64,000 nucleotides of DNA from Glutamicibacter protophormiae. GTDB lineage: Bacteria; Actinomycetota; Actinomycetes; Actinomycetales; Micrococcaceae. The notes under the pieces are model-generated. The model was given only the letters and a program-made list of their open reading frames with translations. It was not told the origin of the DNA and ran no database searches. The DNA lies in assembly GCF_014647495.1 (NCBI RefSeq), contig NZ_BMPH01000012.1:1-64000 (forward strand), in the 5' to 3' direction. Of the stretch, positions 25,896-33,588 are shown piece by piece (position 1 is the stretch's first letter; each line of letters starts with the position of its first letter). The translations under genes were made by a program, and so were the position numbers.

Positions 25896-26876
25896 ATGGA
25901 ACAAACGGTGCAACGCGACCTGTACCAGCAGATGGTGCTGATTCGCGCCTACGAAGAAGCGATCCTGCGCGAATACCATGCGGACAAGAAGCCCGTCTTT
26001 GACATCGGGGCCGGGCTGATCCCCGGTGAGATGCACCTTTCAGCCGGCCAGGAGCCCGTAGCCGCGGGGGTCTGCGCCCATTCGATTCCCGGCGACTCCG
26101 TCACCGCGACGCACCGCCCGCACCACTTCGCGTTGGCCCACGGCGTGGACATGAAGGCCATGACCGCGGAGATCTTCGGACGCGTGGACGGCCTGGGCCG
26201 CGGACGCGGCGGGCACATGCACCTGTTCGACCCCATGACGAAGTTCTCCTGTTCGGGAATCGTCGGCGAAGGACTGCCGGTGGCCGTGGGGCAGGCGCTG
26301 GCCTTCAGCCGGCGCGGCACGGGGAATGTCGCCATCGCGGTGGCCGGAGAGGGCGCGGCCAACCAGGGGGCCTTCCATGAAGCCCTGAACCTCGCCGCTG
26401 TCTGGAAGCTTCCGGTGCTGTTCGTCATCGAGGACAATGACTGGGGCATTTCGGTTCCCCGCTCCGCCGCCACCTCCGTTCCCTCCAACGCCACACGGGC
26501 GCAGGCCTACGGGATCCCCGGGGTGCGGGTCGAGGACAATGCCGTCGAGGCGGTCTACGCAGCGGCCGGTTCCGCTGTCGAACGGGCACGTAACGGCGGT
26601 GGACCGACATTGCTAGAGGTCCATACCTTGCGCCTCTGGGGGCATTTCGAAGGCGACGCCCAGGGGTACCGCGACGATCTGGAACAGGTTCCCGGCCGCG
26701 ACCCCATCCCGGGATACGAGCAGCATCTGCGCTCCGCCGGAGTGCTGGATGACGCGGCGGTAGCGCGGATCCGCGGTGCGGCGGTCGAACTGGTCGAACA
26801 GGCCATCGACTTCGCCAAGAGCAGCCCCGAGCCGGACCCTTCCACCGTCGGAAACTACGTTTTCGCCCAGGCCTAG
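25896..26876 (+). CDS. TPP-dependent 2-oxoacid/acetoin dehydrogenase E1, alpha subunit
   Basis: This 326-residue protein carries the E1-alpha TPP-binding motif GEGAANQG followed about 20 residues later by IEDNDW. It also has PGEMHLSAGQEPVAAGV and RGRGGHMHLFD with a phosphorylation-loop-like region. The overall pattern is closest to acetoin dehydrogenase AcoA. The E1-beta gene follows after 12 bp. Together they should decarboxylate a small 2-oxoacid or cleave acetoin and pass the acyl group to a lipoyl carrier. The substrate is not set by sequence. A duplicated RBS precedes it. Confidence 0.9.
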   Translation: MEQTVQRDLYQQMVLIRAYEEAILREYHADKKPVFDIGAGLIPGEMHLSAGQEPVAAGVCAHSIPGDSVTATHRPHHFALAHGVDMKAMTAEIFGRVDGLGRGRGGHMHLFDPMTKFSCSGIVGEGLPVAVGQALAFSRRGTGNVAIAVAGEGAANQGAFHEALNLAAVWKLPVLFVIEDNDWGISVPRSAATSVPSNATRAQAYGIPGVRVEDNAVEAVYAAAGSAVERARNGGGPTLLEVHTLRLWGHFEGDAQGYRDDLEQVPGRDPIPGYEQHLRSAGVLDDAAVARIRGAAVELVEQAIDFAKSSPEPDPSTVGNYVFAQA

Positions 26877-26888
26877 AGGAGCAGGAAC

Positions 26889-27914
26889 ATGAGCAGCAAC
26901 GCAGCGCCAACCCGCCGGCTGAACACGGCCAAGGCCATGGTGGAGGCCATCGCCAGGGAAATGGAACGCGACGAGGACGTGTGCGTCATGGGAGAAGACG
27001 TCGGCGCCTACGGCGGCATCTTCTCCTCGACCACCGGGCTGCTGGAGCGCTTCGGCCCCCAGCGGGTCATGGATACGCCGATATCCGAAACCGGTTTCAT
27101 CGGGGCGGCCATCGGCGCGGCCACCGAGGGCATGAGGCCCATCGTGGAGCTCATGTTCGTCGACTTCTTCGGGGTCTGCATGGACCAGATCTACAACCAC
27201 ATGGCGAAGATCCACTACGAATCCGGCGGCAACGTGAAGGTGCCGCTGGTCTTGACCACCGCGGTCGGCGGCGGGTACTCGGACGGCGCCCAGCATTCGC
27301 AGTGCCTGTGGGGGACCTTCGCCCACCTGCCGGGCCTGAAGGTCGTGGTGCCCAGCAACCCGGCGGACGCGGCGGGGCTGATGACCGCAGCCATCCGTGA
27401 CGACAACCCGGTGGTCTTCATGTTCCACAAGGGGGTGCAGGGACTGCCGTGGATGGCCAAGAACCGCCGCTCCATCGGTCCGGTGCCCGAAGGGGAACAC
27501 GTGGTGCCGATCGGCAAGGCCGCCGTGGCGCGCGAGGGCAGGGACGTGAGCATCGTGACGCTGTCGCTGTCGGTGCACCATGCGCTGGATGTGGCCGAGG
27601 AGCTGGCCGCCGAGGGAGTCGACGTGGAAGTGCTGGACCTGCGCAGCCTGGTCCCGCTGGACACCGAGGCGATACTCGCCACCGTGGCCAAAACCGGACG
27701 CCTGGTCATCGTGGACGAGGACTACCAGTCCTTCGGGCTCTCCGGGGAGATCGCGGCCCGGATCGTCGAGCACGACCCGGGCCTGCTGACCGTGCCAATC
27801 CAGAGGGTTGCCAACCCGGACGTGCCGATACCCTATGCCCGTGCGCTGGAATACGCGGCGCTGCCCACGCCGGCGCGCATCAAGGCCGCGGTGCTCAAGG
27901 CGGTGGCACGATGA
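26889..27914 (+). CDS. TPP-dependent 2-oxoacid/acetoin dehydrogenase E1, beta subunit
   Basis: This 341-residue protein matches E1-beta: MGEDVGAYGGIF, DTPISETGFIGAAIGAA, IVELMFVDFFG and a transketolase C-terminal domain (VSIVTLSLSVHHALDVAEEL...VDVEVLDLRSLVPLD...GRLVIVDEDY). It forms the alpha2beta2 partner of the preceding E1-alpha. Its TGA overlaps the ATG of the lipoyl-domain gene (ATGA), so all three are translationally coupled. Closest in pattern to AcoB. Confidence 0.91.
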   Translation: MSSNAAPTRRLNTAKAMVEAIAREMERDEDVCVMGEDVGAYGGIFSSTTGLLERFGPQRVMDTPISETGFIGAAIGAATEGMRPIVELMFVDFFGVCMDQIYNHMAKIHYESGGNVKVPLVLTTAVGGGYSDGAQHSQCLWGTFAHLPGLKVVVPSNPADAAGLMTAAIRDDNPVVFMFHKGVQGLPWMAKNRRSIGPVPEGEHVVPIGKAAVAREGRDVSIVTLSLSVHHALDVAEELAAEGVDVEVLDLRSLVPLDTEAILATVAKTGRLVIVDEDYQSFGLSGEIAARIVEHDPGLLTVPIQRVANPDVPIPYARALEYAALPTPARIKAAVLKAVAR

Positions 27915-28144
27915 CCGAGATCCTGTTTCCGATCCTGTCCGAGAAGAACCCCGAAGCCGAAGGGACCGTCGCCACCTGGTTCGCCCCCGACGGCGCCGCA
28001 GTGGCCCGGGGCGAGCTGATTGCGGAGGTCGCCGTGGACAAGGTGGACATGGAGATCACCGCCCCCGAAGCCGGGACCCTGACCCACCTGGTGGAGGAGG
28101 GAGCCATCGTCAAACAGCAAACGGTTATCGCGACCATCGGCTGA
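27911..28144 (+). CDS. Stand-alone lipoyl-domain protein
   Basis: This 77-residue protein is a single lipoyl/biotinyl domain: ILFPILSEKNPEAEGTVATW, then EVAVDKVDMEITAPEAGTL with Lys44 as the likely lipoylation site, and VKQQTVIATIG. It ends where an E2 would continue into the peripheral-subunit-binding and acyltransferase domains. The 116 bp to the next gene cannot encode them, so this is not a simple frameshift. It overlaps E1-beta by 4 bases. It may be a mobile acyl carrier used with an E2 core or other acceptor encoded elsewhere. No E3 is nearby. Confidence 0.88.
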   Translation: MTEILFPILSEKNPEAEGTVATWFAPDGAAVARGELIAEVAVDKVDMEITAPEAGTLTHLVEEGAIVKQQTVIATIG

Positions 28145-28247
28145 CTCCCAGCGCCGATGCCCAGTTCATCGGCGGCCGCCGGACCGGCCCCCAACGGTTC
28201 CGCGGCCGCCGGTGCGCGCCCGGCGCCGAACCGTCGGTGCCGCCTCC

Positions 28248-28263
28248 TAGGCTGGGTCCCATG
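28248..28263 (+). promoter_or_regulatory. Candidate leaderless -10
   Basis: TAGGCT (28248-28253) lies 7 bases before the ATG at 28261. No Shine-Dalgarno sequence is present. Confidence 0.5.
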
Positions 28264-28755
28264 ATTGATACTTCACAAGCCGTGGGCCTGCTGGATCTGC
28301 ACCACCTGCGCGAGTGGTATTCCGCGGAGGAGCTGAACCTCCTGCTGGAGGATCCTGAGCCGGTTGAAGAGATGTTCTGGACAACCAGCGAAACGCCCGT
28401 GTGGGAAGAGCTCGAATCGATCCCGCAGATTGCCGAGGTGCTGCACTCGCTGACGGAGCCGGGACAAACCTTCACTTTCCAGGGGGAGGAACCGATCAAC
28501 AAATATGCGCAGGGCGCACGCCTGGACGACGGCAATTTCATGCTGGAACTGGCAGTGGTCGACGGCCGGGCCTACAACATGCGCATCACCTATGGTCCGG
28601 ATGCGGACCAGATGTCCAGCCATCCGGATGACGACGTGGAGCGCTACGGACCGCAGTCGCTGACACTGGCCCAGGTCTACGAGGTCCTGGCCGGGTGGGT
28701 TTCCGGGCGCGGACTTCCCGCCGGGTACGGTGGAAGCATCCATATCTACGGGTAG
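28261..28755 (+). CDS. Acidic protein of unknown function
   Basis: This 164-residue, strongly acidic soluble protein begins MIDTSQAVGLLDLHHLREWY. Near residues 70-75 is a TFTFQG motif, and a later Tyr/Gly-rich segment ends GLPAGYGGSIHIYG. No domain is recognised and there are no membrane segments. The ATG at 28261 has a TAGGCT hexamer 7 bases upstream, suggesting its own leaderless promoter independent of the E1 operon. Function unknown. Confidence 0.7.
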   Translation: MIDTSQAVGLLDLHHLREWYSAEELNLLLEDPEPVEEMFWTTSETPVWEELESIPQIAEVLHSLTEPGQTFTFQGEEPINKYAQGARLDDGNFMLELAVVDGRAYNMRITYGPDADQMSSHPDDDVERYGPQSLTLAQVYEVLAGWVSGRGLPAGYGGSIHIYG

Positions 28756-28813
28756 CCAGTGCCGGTGACGGCCCGGCAACAGGGACATGCGGAAGTTGCA
28801 GTCCTCGGATCGG

Positions 28814-30049
28814 CTAAGCCAGGCCCGACGCGGCCAGCGGTTCGTAGGCCGGGTCGCTCATCATCGCCTGGAGCTGGCGGCGGCGTACGCCGACGTTGCC
28901 GCCTTCGATGATCGGGTAGGCCAGGACGTCCATCAGGTGGCGGAGCATGGGGAAATTGCCGTCGTAGGCGGTGACTCCGACGGCCTTGATAAGCGCGTTG
29001 ATCACCTCGACCCCGGTTTCGGAGCCGAAGATCTTCGCGTGCAGCGCCAGTTCGGGGGCGCCGGGCCGCCCGGAGAACACCGCATCCAGCGCCGACCACG
29101 ACAGCAGGCGCACCGCTTCGATTTTTCCCTTGGCGTCGGCGAGGATATCGGCGACTGCCTGGTGCTCGATGACGGGGACCAGGCCGCCGCGCTTCTCGCC
29201 GTGGGCGAAACGCAGGGCGATGTCGAAGGCCTGGCGCATGGCCGCCACCGAAAAGGTCCCGATGGAGGCCCCGCTGGCCTGGAACGCATTGCGCGTCAGC
29301 CGGACTCCGTCTCCTTCGTCCCCCAGCAGGTGGTCCTTGGGGACCCGCACATCCCGCAGCGTGACCCGCGTGGTGAGGCAGCCGCGCAGGCCGGGAAGAT
29401 CGTAGTACTCGTCCACGTCGATATGCCCGCGAAGCTGTTCGCGTTCGGCAACGATGAGCGATACGCCCTTGTCCGTCCGGCAGACGATGGTCATCAGGTC
29501 AGGCCCCTCGCCGTCCCAGCCGCCCAGATGCGAGGCCCAGGCCTTGGATCCGTTGATCACCCATTCATCGCCGTCCAGGACCGCGCGCGTCCGCACGCCC
29601 TCGGCCGGCGCCTCGGCATCGAAGTTCGCGCTGCCGCCGGGTTCGCTGTAGGCCATGGCCGCTACGGGTGCCCCGTGATCGGTTAGGAACGGCGCGACGA
29701 AGCGGGCAATCTGCTCGGGGGTTCCCACTTCGTAAACCGGCGCCAGGGCGATCAGCGGTCCGGCCATCGAGATCACGAAGTCCGGGCTTTCGGAAGCCAG
29801 TTCCTCAATGAAGATCGCTGCGTCCACGCCGCTGCTGGCCAGGCCGCCGAAGGGGACCGGGATCAGGGACTTCAGGAAGCCGGCCTGCACTGCCTGCTCC
29901 ATCACCGGGCGCAGCAGCAGCGCACGCTGCAGCGGGTCCGCACTTTGGCCGACGGCGGTCATGAGCGGCCGCAGCTGCTCGCGGGCGAAGCTGCGGGCCT
30001 GCCGCTTCAGCTGTTCCTGGTCTGCGGTGAGCGAAAATGAAACGGTCAT
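28814..30049 (-). CDS. Acyl-CoA dehydrogenase
   Basis: This 411-residue flavoprotein has the three acyl-CoA dehydrogenase domains: N-terminal helices (LTADQEQLKRQARSFAREQL), middle beta domain (AMAYSEPGGSANFDAEAPAEG, WVINGSKAWASHLGG) and C-terminal helical domain (GASIGTFSVAAMRQAFDIAL...YDGNFPMLRHLMDVLAYPIIEGGN). EGGN occupies the region of the usual catalytic/FAD-binding segment. The catalytic base is not placed with confidence. The start at 30049 has a GAGAGATCATC leader. It is a single gene; an IS110 element lies just upstream and may have altered its promoter. Confidence 0.88.
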   Translation of the reverse strand: MTVSFSLTADQEQLKRQARSFAREQLRPLMTAVGQSADPLQRALLLRPVMEQAVQAGFLKSLIPVPFGGLASSGVDAAIFIEELASESPDFVISMAGPLIALAPVYEVGTPEQIARFVAPFLTDHGAPVAAMAYSEPGGSANFDAEAPAEGVRTRAVLDGDEWVINGSKAWASHLGGWDGEGPDLMTIVCRTDKGVSLIVAEREQLRGHIDVDEYYDLPGLRGCLTTRVTLRDVRVPKDHLLGDEGDGVRLTRNAFQASGASIGTFSVAAMRQAFDIALRFAHGEKRGGLVPVIEHQAVADILADAKGKIEAVRLLSWSALDAVFSGRPGAPELALHAKIFGSETGVEVINALIKAVGVTAYDGNFPMLRHLMDVLAYPIIEGGNVGVRRRQLQAMMSDPAYEPLAASGLA

Positions 30050-30227
30050 GATGATCTCTCTCAAATTTCCTGGGCGCTGGTGGCCCGAGCGAACTGGTCT
30101 TGAGATCCATATCACTGTTTTTTCCGTGCAATAGCTATGCAGTTCGTGCGGCGGTCCTATGCAGTTTGCGCAGCGCGGGCGCGGCGCAGCTCTGATATGT
30201 AGTTGATTTTGTCAAGGTAGGCATGGC

Positions 30228-30265
30228 AAGGCGACCCCGCATCCGAAAGGGTGCGTGGTCGCCTT
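30228..30265. other. Stem-loop in the 3' non-coding part of the IS110 element
   Basis: AAGGCGACC (30228-30236) pairs with GGTCGCCTT (30257-30265); inner bases (CGCATCC, GGGTGCG) also pair around a GAAA loop. It may be a terminator for the transposase transcript or part of the element's end structure. Confidence 0.55.
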
Positions 30266-30541
30266 ACTGGTTCCCGTGGACCTCGATCTGCAGGCCGGGT
30301 CGTGACTCGTGCTGTGTTTCAGCGACGACGTGGTCGATTCTGATATCCGCGGGTTGGTTACCGCATGACGACGTTTCGGCGGGAAGTAGAGCCGCTGGTC
30401 TAGGAGCGAACGTCGCGGGCTATCAGCGCCTGGGGCAGGCAGCAGAGAGCCGCGGTTCATAGAGCCGACGCGGGTTGCTCCCACGCTGTCACGAACCTCT
30501 CCGTCGAGTCAGCGGTTCACGGGAAGTCTGGGGGAGAAGAT

Positions 30542-31663
30542 TCAGGACTCCATGACCGTGTCCTCGGTGGTGCGCTGCTGGGGTTCGGCCAGTGCCCAGC
30601 ACCAGCCGGCCAGTTCACGGGCGATCGCGACGTTCGCCACGCACCGGTTCTTCTTGCGTGCCTCGAACGCTTCCCATCGCTGGTGCAGCCGCTGGTTTGC
30701 CCGGTGCGCCTGGGCCCTGGTTTCCGGTGTCGCGGCATCCCATTGCCGGCGTAGGGTGCTGCTGGGCTCGTAGTACGGGCGGGCGTGGTGCCAGGCAGCC
30801 TCGACCAGCAACCGGCGTGCATGCTTGTTCCCGGTCTTCGTCACCGGTCCTTGGGAGCGGGTCTGCCCCGAGGAATGCTCACTGGGCACCAGGCCCAGGT
30901 AAGCGCCGATGCTGTTCCCGGTAAACCGGGTCCAGTCCCCAATCTCCACGGCCAGGCCAAACGCGGTCAGGGGGCCGACCCCGCGCAGGCACTCCAACGC
31001 GGTGACCACCGGCGCATAACTGCTGGTCGTGGCCATCAGCTCGATCTGTGCATCGAGTCGGTCCCTGCGTTCGATGACGGTGTCGACCATCCCGATGGAC
31101 TCGTGCAGGGTCATCTGCAGGGGCGGGATATCGAAGCTGATCGCCTCCAGCCAGGCCCGGTGGTCCGCGGTCCAGGCTTTGCCGCCGGGATAGAGCACGT
31201 CGTGGCGCAGCAGTAGTTTCGAGAGACGGTGCCGGGAACGCATCAAATCCATCCGGGCGTCTTCGCGCAGCCGTACCAGGTCCCGGGCCGCTTCTTCGTC
31301 CAGGTCCGGGACCCGCACCTCGGTGACCTGGCCCAAGGAGAGCAGCCTGGCCAGGTGCTCGGCGTCCCGGGCATCGGTCTTGATCCTGTCTCCGGAAGGC
31401 CGGATCAACCGGGACGGGGCCGCGACGACGCACTCGATCCCGGCCGCAGTCAATGTGCGGGCCAGGCCGTACCCTGTCGGTCCGGCCTCGTAGGTGGCCC
31501 GGAGGGTGGAGATCTCGCCACCATGGGTCAGGATCCAGTGGCGGACACCGGCTGCGTCCATGGCCAAGGCTGCGCGTTGCACTTGGCCGGTTTCCGGGGT
31601 GATGGCACAGATTTTCACGCTACGGGCATGCACGTCCATGCCGATGAAAGTACGCTGGTACAT
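30542..31663 (-). CDS. IS110-family transposase (DEDD recombinase)
   Basis: This 373-residue protein starts MYQRTFIGMDVHARSVKIC with the first catalytic Asp of the RuvC-like DEDD domain. It continues with LRATYEAGPTGYGLARTL and IKTDARDAEHLARLL, and has a C-terminal Transposase_20 domain with LRGVGPLTAFGLAVEIGDWTRF. The catalytic Ser expected near SSGQTRSQG is present. The coding frame looks intact. The ATG at 31663 has GAGGAGGTTCC upstream. IS110 enzymes are guided by an RNA made from the element itself. Confidence 0.95.
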   Translation of the reverse strand: MYQRTFIGMDVHARSVKICAITPETGQVQRAALAMDAAGVRHWILTHGGEISTLRATYEAGPTGYGLARTLTAAGIECVVAAPSRLIRPSGDRIKTDARDAEHLARLLSLGQVTEVRVPDLDEEAARDLVRLREDARMDLMRSRHRLSKLLLRHDVLYPGGKAWTADHRAWLEAISFDIPPLQMTLHESIGMVDTVIERRDRLDAQIELMATTSSYAPVVTALECLRGVGPLTAFGLAVEIGDWTRFTGNSIGAYLGLVPSEHSSGQTRSQGPVTKTGNKHARRLLVEAAWHHARPYYEPSSTLRRQWDAATPETRAQAHRANQRLHQRWEAFEARKKNRCVANVAIARELAGWCWALAEPQQRTTEDTVMES

Positions 31664-31691
31664 AGCTGGAACCTCCTCGTTCATCTGTTGG

Positions 31692-31756
31692 CACCAACAC
31701 AACAGTGGCGCCACAGACCCGGGGAAATCCACGGGTTCGTGGTGATTGTGTTGGTG
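31692..31756 (-). ncRNA. Candidate IS110 guide (bridge/seek) RNA structure
   Basis: CACCAACACAA (31692-31702) pairs perfectly with TTGTGTTGGTG (31746-31756). The 43-base interior has a further CCACG/CGTGG-type stem and GGCGCC. It lies 29 bases upstream of the transposase start, where IS110 elements of the LE-type encode their guide RNA. Structure is seen; the RNA role is inferred. Confidence 0.5.
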
Positions 31757-31779
31757 ATCCACGCTACGCCGTAGAGCGT

Positions 31780-32754
31780 TCAATCATTATGAAGCGGAGG
31801 TTCCAGCCCTGACCAGACCTGCCGAGCCCTACACCTCATATCGTCTAGGGGGCTCACATCGAAGTGCCGCCGAAACGCCCTGGAGAAGGAACTGGGGTCG
31901 TAGAATCCGCAGATTCGGGCCAGCTCGGTCACGGACAGCGAGCAGGAGGGATCCGAGAGCACGTCGAACGCGTGCTGGAGCCGAAGCTGCCTGACCAGCT
32001 TCGCGAAGGAGGTGCCGGTGCCCTCGAAAAGAGTGTGCAGGGTGCGCGGGGAAATCGCGAATACGCGGCTGACGAGGTCAACACCCAGGCCCGGATCCCC
32101 GTAGTTCCGCTTCACGAATTCCATGACGGCGGCCCGCAGGGGGGTCGTGCCGATGGCGTCGCCGGCCGGGCCGGGAGCCGCCGCCAGGGTTCCGATGACC
32201 GCGGACTCGAACGCCTGGACCAAGGCTTCTGCCGAAGCCGGCGGGAGGTCGTCGGGCAGGGAGCTCAAGCTGGTCATCAGGCTGGTGACCGCCGCACCGG
32301 CGCCGGTTGAGCCGATCGAAGTGCCCAGCCGGGAGCGGAAAGCCGCCAGCCGATGGGCGAGGCTGGCATGCTGCACGCGGAAGGAGAGCATCCTCCAATC
32401 GCCCTTGAACTCGAATTCATAGGGCTCGGTGGTGTCGACAACCATGAAATCCCCCGGAGCAACCACGGAGCAGGTTCCTCCGACACGGGCCAGGCATTGC
32501 CCGGCAAGCTGCAGGTTCACGAAGAAATACGCCTGGTCCGAAACCGCGATTTCCCGGGAACTGCGCCGGGTGATCTGCGCCTTGGACATGATGCTGGCGC
32601 GGTTGATCGAACCGAGCGCGGAGGTTTCGACCTTCGAAGCGAAGCCCGTGATCTCGCCGGTCTTGACGGCCGACAAGGGCACGAACTCGCGGCAAATGAC
32701 ATCCTGCCAGTAGTCGAATTGTTCACGTGTAGGAACGTCCGTCCCGTCCCACAG
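31780..32754 (-). CDS. AraC family regulator, probable CTG start
   Basis: This is an AraC regulator with an N-terminal AraC_binding_2-like domain and a C-terminal double HTH (ISPRTLHTLFEGTGTSFAKL, ELARICGFYDPSSFSRAFRRHF). The first GTG (32682) would cut into the conserved TREQFDYWQDVICREFVPL segment that starts this family. The frame continues upstream to CTG at 32754, directly after a TGA, with GGGAGG 7 bases before it. I therefore use CTG (324 residues); a GTG start gives 300. Alternatively the gene lost its original start. The IS110 element lies past its 3' end. Confidence 0.75.
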   Translation of the reverse strand: MWDGTDVPTREQFDYWQDVICREFVPLSAVKTGEITGFASKVETSALGSINRASIMSKAQITRRSSREIAVSDQAYFFVNLQLAGQCLARVGGTCSVVAPGDFMVVDTTEPYEFEFKGDWRMLSFRVQHASLAHRLAAFRSRLGTSIGSTGAGAAVTSLMTSLSSLPDDLPPASAEALVQAFESAVIGTLAAAPGPAGDAIGTTPLRAAVMEFVKRNYGDPGLGVDLVSRVFAISPRTLHTLFEGTGTSFAKLVRQLRLQHAFDVLSDPSCSLSVTELARICGFYDPSSFSRAFRRHFDVSPLDDMRCRARQVWSGLEPPLHND

Positions 32755-32938
32755 TCACATCATGCCTCCCGACGTCCAGAAGCTCTGCCAACGGTGGTGC
32801 AAGCCAACGCACTGCGGCGGGTGATCGCCGCCCGATGGATGGCGGGCGTCGTCGTGGGCGCAAGGCCGGCATGCTGGACGGATTAACGCGCAAGCCGCGC
32901 CACCCCGAGGGGGCGGCGCGGCGTGGAAACCTCGTGGG

Positions 32939-33358
32939 CTAGTGCGCGGACTTGCGTCCCACGGCAACGAACCAGGCGATGGCGCTGACGACGTGCATCA
33001 GGCCGAGCCAGGTGCCAGCGGCAAAGCTGTCGGTTGCGATGTAGGAGCTGGCGATGGAGCCCAGGGCCACGATGACGCCGATCCAGCGGGCTGCCGGGAG
33101 GATGGACGGCTTGAGCCAGCCCAGATACAGCGCGATGGTGCCCATCAGCAGGAGCGGCACGAAACTTGCCACGCCCACCAGGGTGTAGGTGATTTCGTCC
33201 ATCGGCGCCCCGGTGACATCGAAAGAGGCCCCGGCGGCCATGCCGGTGAAGTACAGCGCGGAGTTCACGGTTGTCGCGCCCACAGCAAGGATCAGCAGTT
33301 CGACCATGCTGACTCTGTACTTGGGTCGTGCTTCGGCCCGGGTGATGACGGCACTCAT
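32939..33358 (-). CDS. DUF6069-like four-helix membrane protein
   Basis: This 139-residue protein has four hydrophobic segments (about 17-39, 52-75, 81-103, 109-129) and the pattern of DUF6069 proteins (VELLILAVGATTVNSALYF, GVASFVPLLLMGTIALYLGW, LMHVVSAIAWFVAVGR). The ATG at 33358 has AGGAG upstream. It stands alone between the AraC gene and oleD. Function is unknown. Confidence 0.75.
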   Translation of the reverse strand: MSAVITRAEARPKYRVSMVELLILAVGATTVNSALYFTGMAAGASFDVTGAPMDEITYTLVGVASFVPLLLMGTIALYLGWLKPSILPAARWIGVIVALGSIASSYIATDSFAAGTWLGLMHVVSAIAWFVAVGRKSAH

Positions 33359-33554
33359 GTTTTTCGCTTCTCCTGGTTGGTGGGATTCTCCACACCACCA
33401 TACGTGGCGCCTCGAGGGAAAGAGCAGAAACCCGGGGAAGTGAGAGGGACACCACCTTTGGCCCGGCCACAATGAAAAAAGCCTAGTGAAAGTGCCTAAA
33501 CGCTTTACCAATGGGTAATATTCCCTGGGCGGAACTCAGCGGTTTCACACAACG

Positions 33555-33582
33555 GGCCCTGCCTCGGGAACGGGGCAGGGCC
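33555..33582 (-). terminator. Terminator of the ole operon
   Basis: GGCCCTGCC (33555-33563) pairs with GGCAGGGCC (33574-33582) a few bases past the oleD stop on the minus strand. There is no strong U-tract. Confidence 0.6.
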
Positions 33583-33588
33583 AGCGAA

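Larger units (their letters stand above)
30190..31790 (-). mobile_element. IS110-family insertion sequence (approximate limits)
   Basis: The element is defined by an IS110-type transposase (30542-31663) with structured non-coding DNA on both sides. The 5' side (31664 to about 31790) holds an 11-bp stem. The 3' side (about 30190-30541) holds a hairpin AAGGCGACC/GGTCGCCTT at 30228-30265. IS110 elements have no conventional inverted repeats, so the ends are estimates from the last positions that could belong to neighbouring genes. Confidence 0.7.

Noticed and set aside
27808-28260. Longer upstream extension of the acidic hypothetical protein
   Set aside because: The extension is an Arg-rich out-of-frame reading of E1-beta and the lipoyl gene. 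The ATG at 28261 with its own -10 is preferred.
28145-28260. Frameshifted remainder of an E2 acyltransferase after the lipoyl domain
   Set aside because: Only 116 bp separate it from the next gene and no acyltransferase motif is present in any frame.
30223-30462. A small plus-strand gene in the IS110 3' tail
   Set aside because: It overlaps a strong hairpin, has unusual composition and no RBS. Treated as non-coding element DNA.
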